A stretch of 64,000 nt of DNA. Origin: Haliclona indistincta (Eukaryota; Porifera; Demospongiae; Haplosclerida; Chalinidae). This document shows, in pieces, positions 29,363 through 39,165 of this stretch. Location: the NCBI GenBank assembly GCA_964017065.1, contig OZ024791.1:4950547-5014546 (forward strand). The letters run 5' to 3'. The translations under genes were made by a program, and so were the position numbers. The notes beneath the pieces are model-generated. The model saw only the letters and a list, made by a program, of their open reading frames with translations, had not been told where the DNA came from and made no database searches. The stretch's first letter is position 1. Every line of letters begins with the position of its first letter.

Positions 29363-29802
29363 AGATAGTTCCTCCGAAGTTCCTGGAGTCTCTGATGGAG
29401 GCTTGTCACTCCAACTCATATGAGAGATTAGAGAATGCCGTACAGGTCAGTACTGTAGTCCAGTCACAGCAACTCAAGTTGTCTTGTAGGATGTCATTGC
29501 AGAGGGTTTTTCAGCAACACAGGCTGTTAGCCAGGTGTGTTGTGTCATGTGCATTATGTGAGAGTGTGTACCTTGTGTCTCAGCTTCATGATCTGATGGT
29601 TGATCAAGTGGAGCTCAATGACAAGCAAAAGTCGATCATTTGTGAAAGAATAGGAGTAAGGCTTAGAGATTATCTCGTTTTATTTTTGTTTATGTTCTCT
29701 CTCATGCAGCTGGTTGACAAGCGTCTGAGTGATGGGGCTGATGAGTACCTTCAGTTGATGGACCTGGCTGGTGTCATCATGACACAGTTCTGTCAAGCCT
29801 AG
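27769..29802 (+). CDS. RFC4: Replication factor C subunit 4 (clamp loader ATPase)
   Basis: Thirteen exons: 27769-27890, 27944-28022, 28073-28152, 28201-28261, 28316-28374, 28642-28711, 28762-28956, 29009-29053, 29149-29229, 29365-29445, 29490-29534, 29584-29655, 29710-29802. They total 360 residues; human RFC4 has 363. Visible motifs are the N-terminal PWVEKYRP box, Walker A GPPGTGKT at 75-82, Walker B DEAD at 147-150 and the SRC arginine-finger motif at 189-191. The C-terminal collar ends with the ADGADE..LQL-type helix typical of RFC4. The product is part of the RFC pentamer that opens PCNA and loads it at primer-template junctions in the nucleus. Introns 8 and 9 carry a minisatellite and a CT tract right against their acceptors. 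Confidence 0.97.
29073..29146. repeat. Minisatellite, 15-bp unit (about 5 copies)
   Basis: Direct repeats of CCACCCTCTCCTACC fill most of RFC4 intron 8 and run into the splice acceptor at 29148, so they form its polypyrimidine tract. Confidence 0.85.
29293..29356. repeat. (CT)n microsatellite in RFC4 intron 9
   Basis: About 32 uninterrupted CT dinucleotides end a few bases before the acceptor of RFC4 exon 10 and provide its polypyrimidine tract. Confidence 0.95.
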
Positions 29803-29904
29803 CAACTAGTCTCTTAAGACAACATTTTTAAATCGATCAGATTGACTTCATAATTACAGTTCACTCTCTAACTAATGTGTATGATACGAACCTGTATAGT
29901 ACAT

Positions 29905-32900
29905 CTAAAAGAAGAGGAAAGAGGATTCTATATAAGCTGTACTAATGATATTGAGATAACAGACCTCTTCGAGGTAGAAATTTCTCTGAGATCGAAGTGG
30001 TCTGCCTGATCGTGTATGAGGTTGATTTTCTGGTACCGATTTTGGCTTCAAATCCTCATCACTGTCGCAACAACAGTTTTCACATTGCCTATGAGGAGGT
30101 TGAGAGAGTGACAGACTCACTCCAAACATCAACACTCACCAGCCGTACTGCCTGGACTTTTTGGGAACACGAGTCAGAGGAGGGTCGAGACAGAATATGT
30201 GATAAATATTTGAGCATGTGTCACAGGAGACCATGAGATGAGAATCGGTAGTCTTGCTGCACTCAGAACAGCTCCTGGAGTCGGGAGATTTAGATAAGCA
30301 ATTTAGACAAAACAAAGCGCGATTACAAACCGTTGATTCTCTGCTGGCTGTGGTATAGCATTAGTGTGATGCTCAGATTGGTCTGCACTCAGTGAAACAG
30401 TCTATTGAAAATTTGAAGTGAAAAATCACCAATGTTAATGTATTTACCTCTCCTATTATTTTACTCAGTAAGCTAGCAAGATTTTCATGATCACTGAGTA
30501 GCTTATTGCGAGCTACCTGCAGCTGACTCAATTCTTGTTCAAGCTACAAGCAGGGAGAAGGTAGAAGCATAACACAGCAGGAGAAATAAATACTTGTTGT
30601 TGCTCTAGAGCCATTGCTGTTTGCTGCTGTGTGAGACTGTCCCTGGTAGCTGTGAGTGACTCGTTCCTCTTCTTTTGCTGTTCCAGGAGTCTATCACGCT
30701 CTAGAATGAGAGACCATGAGGTTCTTTAGTGGTAGCAACCAGTACAGTTACCATGAAAATAGTTGATAAAATCACATGTGAGACTGATGTTGACACGTCC
30801 ACCATGACGCTTGACTTTAGGATGAGCCGGCTGGGAAGAATGAATAAAAACAATACCTTATGCTGCACAGTATGCATATCATACCTTAGCAACAAAGCCC
30901 AATAGTTGAGCCTTTTCTGTCAGCATTTTGAAAGCTGAATAGAGTACAGTATCACAAGCCATTTAACAATTTCTTTTCCAGTCACCTTCAGGATTGTGAT
31001 GCAGCATTCTCTTACAGTTAGTTTCAACTGACTGGTGCTGTTGCTGAAGTTCAGCAAATTGAGCTTGATAGAGTTTCCTGGACTGGCGCAGATGAGAGAG
31101 CAGCTAACAAAGGAGAGACAATGTCCAGAAGCTGATAAAGTCATGAACTAACCCTCTCGTCGCTTGGATCGTGTTTAAAGCTTTTGCAAGACTGCTGAAG
31201 TCGAAGGTACTCCTTTCTCTACAGTTTGTGGTTCATAGCGACATAGCAGTGGTGTCGTGAACGAACCTTTCTTTTTGCGACCTGTTTGTCACAGTGAGCA
31301 GTACAGTGTGCAAAATATGCGTCAATTATCTCTTCCTGTAAAAAAATTAAAATGCTAATTTGCACTGCTTAACGCTTACTTTGCTGTCTTCACTGTTGTC
31401 ATCTGCTTCACACAACAAACCCTCCCTTTGAGCACTGAAGGAAGAATTATAGTAGAGCTGGTGTTGATAGCATAAGCTTACCAAGTTACGTGGAAGTACA
31501 TCTTGCAAAGTCCAGCATCACAGCTAATGCACACACCTGTTCTGCTGTACCAGTCGTCAGAACAAAGCTGACACGACTGCGTACAATAACTAATAGTTGT
31601 ATTGTGTCTCACATTGTACTGACCTTGTAGCCCCAGCTACTAGCAGGCAGTTGATCCAAGCTCACGCCGCTCAGCGTTTTAGGATCCACATACTCAACTA
31701 GAGGTATGTACAAACTGCATACCATGTGGACCCATCTGATGGAAGGAATAGATAGTGTGGATTATAGTGGATAGCTACCTACATACCGTCCATTGCATGT
31801 CTGCTTGAAGATTCCGCCATCGTTAGGACACAACTCGCAGCACTGAGGAGAAAAATAGGAATCGATAGCGTGTATCTGTATTGACGCACCAGATTCTTCA
31901 CACCAGCCTTGCATGCATCGCAGAACCATGGAGCGGTGGTAAAGGAAGAGATCTCAGAGCAAGAGTCTAATGCAGGATCGTCATCTTCTGGTACACCATA
32001 GCAGCCTTGAGAGACAAGGAATGAGATAAAGGTCAGTATTGCTTTATCTCACCTTCATGTACTGATAGACCACACATATCACATGTCACAATGTCGTTGT
32101 GTCTGCTGTGAAAAGAGCAGCAAGAACAGTTAGATAAATACCGCAAACGTAGAAAATTTTGTAGTAGGTTAATTTTCGCGAATGCTGTTCAATCACGAAA
32201 TTTACCGATTATCACTTTTATATGCAAATAGAGCAATTCTGAGCAAAAGTCGTGAAATATTAACATCGTGAAAATTACAACCTTTACAGTATCTAGCTGA
32301 TAACATACGCTTTTTCTATGCAGACACAGCAGACAGGCACACGAGATGTTGAGGATAGGTTGGAAGGAGGAGGAGCAGGAGAGGTGGAGGCAGCTGTAGT
32401 GACAGGAGAGAGCACTTCCATCAGTGCTGTTGCCCCATCATGATCCTGTGCCTCATTATCATGATCCTGAATGTGGCTGGCTGTTGCAATCTCCTCTACT
32501 TCAATTTGTTCTCCGTCTACTTCAATTTGTTCTTCCTCTTTCTCCTCCTCCTCTTCTTCATCTTCATCATTGGAGTCCCCACTCTTTTCAGAATCACTAC
32601 TGCCACTAGAGGATCCTTCGTCATTCGATGATGCTAGTAACAACAATTCTATTATGTGACTGCACAAACATGCTAGCTAGTCGTACCTTCATGATGAGGG
32701 GCATATTCTTGATCTGACTCATCGGAGTCAGAATCCAGGCCCAGGGGTATGTTGAAAGCCTCACTGAGTACAGCGATGTCCACCTCTCTCATAAGAGATG
32801 GTCGGGTGGACCGCCGCACAGCTGTGTGAGAATAGCACACATAAGCACTTAGTGACACACATCATGCAAGTACAGAACCACTGCACATGATAGGTATGAG

Positions 32901-33014
32901 AACATTAATGTAAACTGTTATAATATAATAACACTTGAGAATAATACACTTGATCGTAATATTCTCAAGTGCTTGTATCTATTTGAACTCACCTTCCCGC
33001 CTACTACTACTCAT
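29905..33014 (-). CDS. PHF14: PHF14-like multi-PHD-finger chromatin protein
   Basis: Nineteen exons with joining phases: 33014-32993, 32821-32687, 32633-32309, 32105-32053, 32005-31890, 31842-31787, 31735-31624, 31576-31482, 31434-31380, 31335-31267, 31218-31153, 31103-30986, 30934-30885, 30830-30752, 30700-30594, 30543-30448, 30401-30331, 30274-30140, 30088-29905. They total 647 residues; human PHF14 is nearly 900. Order: acidic serine/glutamate-rich N-terminus, a PHD finger with C-D-M-C-G-x-x-V-H-E-G-C-Y-G-V, an extended PHD/zinc-knuckle with W-V-H-M-V-C-S-L-Y and R-T-G-V-C-I-S-C-D-A-G, a glutamine-rich coiled coil, then another PHD with D-P-P-L-T-R-V-P-K and W-Q-C-E-N-C. PHF14 reads unmodified histone H3 and represses transcription in vertebrates. 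The last PHD of human PHF14 appears to be missing, and the protein ends soon after a basic stretch. The start is divergent from the FUNDC gene, 110 bp away. Confidence 0.93.
32138..32292. mobile_element. MITE-like element with ATACCG-type ends, in a PHF14 intron
   Basis: This 155-bp segment starts ATACCG and ends with its imperfect complement (CAGTAT), and has AAAATTTTGTAG/AATTTTCGCG motifs near the ends. It fills most of the 203-bp intron between PHF14 exons 3 and 4. A segment of nearly the same length and the same end motifs lies at 60271-60423, which argues for a dispersed family. Confidence 0.5.
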
Positions 33015-33124
33015 GCAGCAGTTTTTTGCGACTTTACATCTATTACGTGAGGTGTGGCTAAGTTGTAGCCACGCCTACTTCACACATCTGCGCTAGATAG
33101 GTTTCATCAGCATCTGTTTGCGCG

Positions 33125-33849
33125 ATGAGCGAGGAAGAAAAAAGCAGCAAGCCCACGGCATTAATCTTGCGAGAAGCAGAAAGAATTATAACAGAAGGTA
33201 AAACTATGAATACTTGCAAGTGGCAGTGCTGTAAACAAATGAACTTTTCTTTGTTTGCAGAAGCTACTGATGCGCTTACAGTAGACCGACAAAGACTGCA
33301 AACTGTTTGGGAGACGTGTCACAGCGTGGTTCTGCGTTCATCTCCTATTCAACAGTTTGGTATTGGATTTGGTGTTGGCTGGTGAGCCATAACTATCACG
33401 TGACACAGTCACAGTATCTATAATATTATTGGCACATGCAGGTTGTCAGGTTACTTGTTTAAGCGTGTGAGCCGGACAGCAGCTTTCATGGTTGGCTGCG
33501 CCTTCATTGTGGTGCAGGTATGTATATCACCTTCATATACACAGCTCATATTGCTTTCATGGTTGTTAGGGAGCATCATCACTTGGTGTTATCTCAGTCA
33601 ACTGGCAGAGATTAAGAATTCTAGCTCGGCGGAACCTGCAAAGAATGGAGGGGCATGTATCTGCTGTACGACGTGCAACTGGTGTAGAGGATTCCAGCGA
33701 GTCACTCACAGATCAGGTCTCTTACTCGGCTCTTACTTTCATTACAGATTGATTTTGATTTTTTCTCTCAGATGATGTCACTAGCCAGTCAGCACATGTT
33801 TCTGTCCAGTGGGTTTGCTTCTGGTGCAGTAGCTGCTATCACTTTCTGA
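33125..33849 (+). CDS. FUNDC1: FUN14 domain-containing protein (FUNDC1/2-like, mitochondrial outer membrane)
   Basis: Exons 33125-33197, 33261-33381, 33442-33517, 33570-33716 and 33772-33849 give 164 residues (human FUNDC1 has 155). The FUN14 core shows a glycine-rich helix (G-I-G-F-G-V-G-W), L-S-G-Y-L-F-K-R-V, a second hydrophobic segment, V-I-S-V-N-W-Q-R-L and a C-terminal L-S-S-G-F-A-S-G helix. FUNDC1 is an outer-membrane mitophagy receptor that also organises ER contacts. The first 25 residues contain no Y-x-x-L/W-x-x-L LC3-interacting motif, so an autophagy-receptor role cannot be assumed. A second in-frame acceptor 24 nt upstream (at 33748) would leave an intron of only 31 nt and is less likely. 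Confidence 0.88.
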
Positions 33850-34156
33850 CACAATCTTATACTGCATGCAAATATTTCATGATAATTATGTCCAGTTCAC
33901 ACTCCATAATATGAAACCATTTTGGAATAATTATTATTATGCTATTGCACATCATGGTATTAGCAGTGCTATTAACAGCACTATGATTATCAATAAATGC
34001 ATTTAACAGCAGTTATATACACTCACTAAAATTATATATTTTGTTCAGGAGCATGTGTACAGAATCTACATGCCTAATTCCCGCGCTTTGAATCAAGGCG
34101 TGGTCGAATGTCATAACAACACGCCCTTAGGCAAAGCCCCAAGGGTATTGCAAGTT
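33850..34156. other. AT-rich gap before the profilin gene
   Basis: The interval holds FUNDC 3' sequence and the profilin 5' region. The only open stretch is an in-frame extension upstream of the profilin ATG, which does not resemble any profilin N-terminus. Nothing else was recognised. Confidence 0.4.
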
Positions 34157-34633
34157 ATGGCAGCCACTAAGAAACGCCAGTGGCAACGATACGTAGACGA
34201 GTCTCTACTGAAGACCAATCAAGTCACTAATGTCGCCATTCACGGACTTGATGGTACGGAATGGGCTTCCTCGAAGAACTTTCACGTAAGCAGCAAACTT
34301 TTTGTTGACGTGTTGCTATGGTTACCTTACTAACGGCTGTTCTACATGTAGGTATCCAGTGAACAAGTGCTGAATATGATAGCCTGTATCAATGGTGTAG
34401 ACAATGGGCAGTTGAAGAGATCAGGAGTGAAGGTAGCCAGCCAGGGTTATGTGTTCCTGCGTTGTGATCCAGGACGATCCATATATGGTCGAATGGGAGC
34501 AGAGTCTGGTGTGTGTATTGTGAAGACGAGTCGTGTGTTGTTAGTGGGAGTGTATGAGGCTGGAGTGCAACCAGGAAACTGTAACGCCGTTATGGAAAAA
34601 CTAGCTGACTACCTAATAGATCATGGGTTATAA
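34157..34633 (+). CDS. Profilin (actin-monomer binding)
   Basis: Two exons, 34157-34285 and 34352-34633, give 136 residues, in the usual 125-140 range. The N-terminal W-Q-R-Y-V-D helix and A-I-H-G-x-D-G-x-x-W-A-S-S motif form the poly-proline groove. The C-terminal helix K-L-A-D-Y-L-I-D-H-G-L is typical too. Profilins exchange nucleotide on G-actin and feed formins and Ena/VASP in the cytosol. The reading frame stays open upstream to about 34055, but profilins start just before the W-x-x-Y-V-D helix, so the ATG at 34157 was chosen. The single intron is 66 nt. Confidence 0.95.
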
Positions 34634-35108
34634 TTTTTATTATAAAGTTTTTCATCTATTGTTCTGATGCTAATAGTTCTAGCATAGGTCGAGTGAACCT
34701 TATTTGCAGCAAGTCAGTGCGACACACTCCTCCAATGTGCACATACAAATCTCTTGCCTTCGTGTTCCAGTCCAGCACATTCAATTGCATGCGACAGCAT
34801 CCTCTAGACAACGCAACCTACAGCACAGCAACAAATATACAACCACACATCACACACACATACCTGTGCACACTCTCTCATCATTACAGTCCCTAATCCT
34901 TGACCTGCATGAAAAGATTTCAAAATACCTACAAACTATGTATACTCTGACCTCTGTGTTCAGAATGTACAAACAAATCCTCCAAGTGTAGCACTTTGCC
35001 TTCAAGTGCCGAGTAAGTGATCAAGTAGAGCGCAAAAGACACAATACTTTTATTATGAACCATTGAGTCTGAACGCTGCTTGCTCATAGCTATAGAATAC
35101 ATTATCAC
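34634..35108. other. Gap between profilin and the acetyltransferase-like gene
   Basis: The two genes converge here. The interval presumably contains both 3' UTRs. The short reading frames on the plus strand near 34690-34990 have low-complexity content and no family resemblance. Confidence 0.4.
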
Positions 35109-36137
35109 TTACAGCAACAACAACACGGTCCATAGCTGACCAGACTTTGGCGAAGGTGAGCAAATATCACTTTGAGGAGCTACAGCAACGAAGCAGCTAA
35201 AATATTGGTCCTCTCCAAATCCATCTCTTAGCAACTCTATAAACAGTGACTACACTGCAGACTCAAAAATCATCAACACTACCTTTTTCAGTAATCTTTA
35301 AAGCATCTGGTTCACGCTCAAATTCAGCCAATAACTATCATGAGAAAAACTGTTTTTGAGTTCATACAAAATGATCATCACACACTTGAATGAGATACAG
35401 TATAGTAGTCACATCATCAGTGCAAGCTGATCTAATAAGGTACTTGTTCTTCACCTAATGAGCGACTTTAAAGCCGATAACATAGACAAGACAAACACCT
35501 CACTTTCTTCTCCAATTCAGCTTTTTCAGAGATAAATTTAGTAAGGGTAGGTCGGCTAAACCAAACACCAATCCACTCATTCAGTGAAATGGCTCCTAGC
35601 TGATTATACCAGCTCACACTTGCTGTATCATCTCTCGGCAGAATCAAGTCACATCTGCAACAATCATTAGCAACTGCAACCTTAGCGCAATGTCTGATCA
35701 ATGCTTTCTGCACTTCATCCTGAGCTGTAAGATAATATGAAAAGTGTCATGCATCACAAGAGTTCATAAGCTCACAGCTAAGAGTGGATTTGGTGAACAT
35801 TCCGCATATGTACATCATCCTTCCTTCCCATGTAGAGTACAAGCGTGTGTGCATTGCACAACTCACTGGAACACCTTCCACTGCATGAAAAATTCTTAAA
35901 CTGTTATACTCTGACATATTACTTTGAAAACCTTTACAAAGAAAGCATCCATACAGTGGATCATTCTCAAACCCATCATTGATCAAAGCTGCAGACCATG
36001 GACGCATAATCTTGTCATTGCAGTCAAATATTTATACCATCTTCATTAATTATGTGGCTATTTTCTTTTCCTGTTTGTTCACGGATAAAACCAGCGATCA
36101 CTGATACATCCTCGCGTACTGCGGCTCTGATCTCCAT
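35109..36137 (-). CDS. Tandem SSAT-like GNAT protein, degenerate; model incomplete
   Basis: The N-terminus at 36137 starts with an E-I-R-A-A-V-R-E-D-V segment, as in spermidine/spermine acetyltransferases. It is followed by N-D-G-F-E-N-D-P-L-Y (exon to 35776) and, in exon 35724-35504, by C-C-R-C-D and W-Y-N-Q-L-G-A. Exons 35454-35386, 35334-35283 and 35236 onward then restart the fold with Y-L-I-R-S-A-C-T-D-D, A-E-F-E-R-E-P-D-A-L and D-G-F-G-E-D-Q-Y-F. The second copy stops in frame at 35109, or splices on in a way I cannot settle, before its catalytic half. The first copy lacks the R-G-x-G-x-G acetyl-CoA loop. I could not join the first exon (to about 36038) to 36010 in phase: the apparent intron would be only 27 nt. 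This could be a pseudoenzyme or a decaying gene. Confidence 0.55.
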
Positions 36138-36205
36138 TTGCACACGTGCGCTTAGTGATGACGTCATGAATACATTGCGGGCCGCGGGGTTAACTTTTAC
36201 TTGGC

Positions 36206-36217
36206 ACCAATTTCAAA
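36206..36217 (+). promoter_or_regulatory. CCAAT-like box plus CHR-type element before CDC20
   Basis: An ACCAAT box overlaps TTCAAA (reverse complement TTTGAA, the CHR core) about 30 bp upstream of the CDC20 ATG. In animals CDC20 is a CHR-dependent G2/M gene bound by the DREAM and MuvB complexes. The match is short, so the function is inference. Confidence 0.35.
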
Positions 36218-36244
36218 CTGCTCGAGCGCTTCTCCTCTCTCTTC

Positions 36245-38235
36245 ATGGCCTACAACAGCTCTAGTGGATTCAGTAGGCTCCCAGAGCCGTCAAAACCACC
36301 ACTACAGCGTTGGCAGACAATGCCTACTCGTTCAAAATCTTTTTCTGGTCCGTTATCAGCAATGACGGCTGGCTCTCCTCTTCGCGCCAGGACCATGAAC
36401 AGTGGCGTCACAGCCAAGACTCCTAAGGCCGAACACAACTCAAAGTCTCAGCCTTCGTCTCCCACTTCTACTAGAAAGACTCCTGCAAGGTCTAAAACTC
36501 CCAAAGCTTCAAACCCAAAGACTCCTATGTCCGGAAAGAAGACCCCAACCATCAGTTGCAGGTAGCCATTGATTTTGTGTGTATCACCTACATTTATAAG
36601 TTTCCTCTTGATAGGTTTATTCCTGGTCGCAGTGGACTCCATGAAGAGTACAGCTGCTTCATGATGGCACACAAGGATCCTGGTGACCCTGAAGGAGACG
36701 AGGAAGAAGATGAGGTACACGAGAGAAGCAGCAGTCCTCCTCGAGAGGAGTATCAGAAGGCACTGTTGGCTGCTGCTTGTAATGGTGAACCTCCTCCAGC
36801 CCTCATGTCCTTCTCCATTTCCACTCCAACTGTTGGAACTGGTTAGTGGTCATTGTGAATGTTGTTCACATTACCTCTCTCTCGTTCAGGCTCATTCATC
36901 AGTACTTATACTAATAACTCAGCTCTTGGCAGTGCTTGTCTCACATCTAGTGTCTCTGCACGATCTCACAAGAAAGAGAAAAGAAAGATACCGAAATCGG
37001 AAGAAAAGATATTGGATGCTCCATCACTTCTAGACGATTATTGTAAGCACCTTAACAGTCTGTCTGGCCACAATCTTTTGATCCTTCTGCAGATATCAAT
37101 GTTCTAGACTGGGGCAAGAACAATCTCCTGGCAGTAGCTCTAGGGCCCACAGTATACTTGTGGAACTCACAAGATGGCTCTGTTACTGAGCTGCTTGAGA
37201 TACCTGATGACAACTGTGTAACATCACTTGCCTGGGCTCAGAAACGCAGCTACATCGCAGTAGGACTGAATAATGGCAGTATACAGGTGTGACTGTTGTA
37301 TCCTAGTGTGTGTCATTGTGTCTCATTGTGTGTAGCTGTGGGATGTAGACAAGAAGAAAAAAGTTCGAACTATGAGAGGTCACGCTGATCGTGTCGGCAG
37401 TCTTCATTGGAATTCGCATACACTAGCAAGGTTAGTTCACACCCCTTTCTATAATGATGTTCACCTGTTTACATTTGTCACAGTGGCTGTAAAAGTGGAG
37501 CAGTTCATCTCCATGATGTTCGTAAGCAAGACCACTGTGTGGGGATTGGAGCAAGACATACAATGGAAGTGTGTGGAGTGAGATGGTCTCCTGATGGTAG
37601 AATGCTGGCTTCAGGTGGTAATGACAACATTGTTTGCATCTGGAACCCCATGGCTGGTATGGAAAGACCAGTACAAGTGCTGACTGGACATCAAGCAGCA
37701 GTCAAAGTAAACTGTAAAAATGTGATTGTCTGAGTTTTGATGACTCATCATGTCCTCAGGCACTTGCTTGGTGTCCTTGCCATAGTAATCTATTGGCTAC
37801 TGGAGGAGGTACTGCTGACAAATGTATCAAGTTCTGGAATACAAGCAATGGAGAATGTCGGCAGTCACTGGACACCCGGTCACCAGTAAGATTAATAAGA
37901 TAGCATCACTGAGTGATGAACTGCATAATCTGTCACAGGTCACTTCACTGGTATGGTCTAGAGATGGACATGAGATACTATCCTCTCATGGCCAGCCCAA
38001 CAATCAACTCACTTTATGGCAATACCCAAGCCTCACTAAGGTAGCCGATCTTAAAGGTCATCGTGGAAGGGTCCTGCACATTGCTGTGAGCCCAAAGAGA
38101 ACCAGGGTGGCATCTGCCGGAGCTGATGAGACATTGAGAGTATGGAAGTGTTTTGAACCAGCTCCTCCTCCTAGTCGTCACAGCAGCTATCTTGAAGACA
38201 GTATGTCATCAATGATGATCAGCGGCATTTACTAG
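36245..38235 (+). CDS. CDC20: CDC20/Fizzy, APC/C co-activator
   Basis: Eight exons: 36245-36561, 36615-36841, 36890-37042, 37093-37286, 37336-37430, 37484-37706, 37760-37885, 37939-38235. They total 543 residues (human 499). The N-terminus has the P-L-Q-R-W motif and a serine/threonine-proline rich stretch with many S/T-P sites. The C-box R-F-I-P-G-R-S follows, then I-L-D-A-P and D-Y-Y-x-N-x-x-D-W leading into seven WD40 blades (such as G-H-A-D-R-V and G-H-R-G-R-V). The product recruits substrates to the anaphase-promoting complex and is the target of the mitotic checkpoint. The last residues are S-G-I-Y where the conserved tail is I-R. Confidence 0.97.
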
Positions 38236-38362
38236 CAGCACAACTTTTTCCTACGTATTCTTTTGTATACCATTTCATCGGCAGCCCCTCCCAATTCCTA
38301 CCAGTAGTGTAGGTAATATCTATTATTCTGCTCTTTATCAACATTTTGGTATAAACTCCTTG

Positions 38363-38899
38363 TTATCTTTTACCCTCTATCATGATAATATGATAGCCAA
38401 ACTTAGTCCGAACTGGAGGGTCAGTGTACACTGGCTTATCCACTGTACTAGGTGTTAGCTCAAATGCTGCTTCTTGAAAGGGTCCTACCATAGAGCCTCT
38501 GGTCATCCAGCCGAGATCACCCTAAATATAGAACCCAAGATTGAGGTTTGCGTATTCAACACATTATGTTAAGTACGTACCCCTTGTCTGGCCTTGTCCT
38601 CACTGAAGTTGGTGGCTACTTCATTAAACTTGCGTCCCTCTCTCAGCTGCTGAAGAGCTTCCATTGACTTCGAGTGCTTCTCACACAAGATGTGTCTCAC
38701 CTGTATTCAGTGGACAGCACATAATAAATTATTTGCACACATTCAATTCACTTTCACAGCATTGCCTCCTTTCTTTGTCTTGCCTCCTCCACCAGATGCA
38801 CTCTCGCTTGCTGCAGACCATGTACACGTTAATGTGCAGTCTATATATCTCACCTGAAGCTCCTTTAGCAGCCTGCTTGGCGCCTTTACCCTTTGGCAT
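38363..38899 (-). CDS. PIN4: Parvulin peptidyl-prolyl isomerase PIN4 (Par14)
   Basis: Four exons: 38899-38854, 38810-38758, 38700-38582 and 38522-38363, 125 residues (human PIN4 131). The N-terminus is a basic glycine/lysine-rich tail (M-P-K-G-K-G-A-K). The parvulin domain starts with V-R-H-I-L-C-E-K-H and includes [14 protein letters not shown] and T-K-F-G-Y-H-I-I. Par14 isomerises X-Pro bonds and acts in ribosome biogenesis and chromatin. There is no WW domain, which separates it from PIN1. It lies convergent to CDC20 with about 130 bp between stop codons. Confidence 0.95.
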
Positions 38900-39067
38900 A
38901 GTCTAGTCGACGCTCGAGTCGACGTGTGTATTAATTAGAATCTCAACTCAAATAAATTGTACAATTTTGTGATAAGCATACAAAACGATAGATAATTTTT
39001 AGTAAATTTTGTGTTATAGTACAGACTAACAGAGAGTGCACTGCAGTAAAAGAACTGGAGATAGAGT

Positions 39068-39113
39068 ATCGAGAGAACAGCCCCTCTTATGAGGTTTATG
39101 CTGCTCTCCTTCA
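39068..39113 (-). promoter_or_regulatory. SECIS element (form 2) in the selenoprotein T 3' UTR
   Basis: About 50 nt after the SELENOT stop, the minus-strand RNA can fold as a SECIS. UGAA (39113-39110) faces CGAU (39071-39068), giving the tandem G.A/A.G quartet. A 10-bp helix II follows (39109-39100 with 39081-39072, two G-U pairs). An AAA sits in the 5' apical bulge (39097-39095), and a small CCUC/GAGG hairpin caps it (39094-39083), which is the form-2 arrangement. Helix I is weak by eye. Confidence 0.8.
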
Positions 39114-39165
39114 AGGCTCACAGTCACTGATATTGCAATACACCCAATGTGAGATGCCGGCCGGG

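Noticed and set aside
29005..29409. Minus-strand ORF with a long arginine-glutamate run
   Set aside because: It is the translation of the (CT)n tract and RFC4 intron; low complexity only.
34055..34156. N-terminal extension of profilin by 34 residues
   Set aside because: The frame is open, but the usual profilin start is at 34157 and the extension has no family match.
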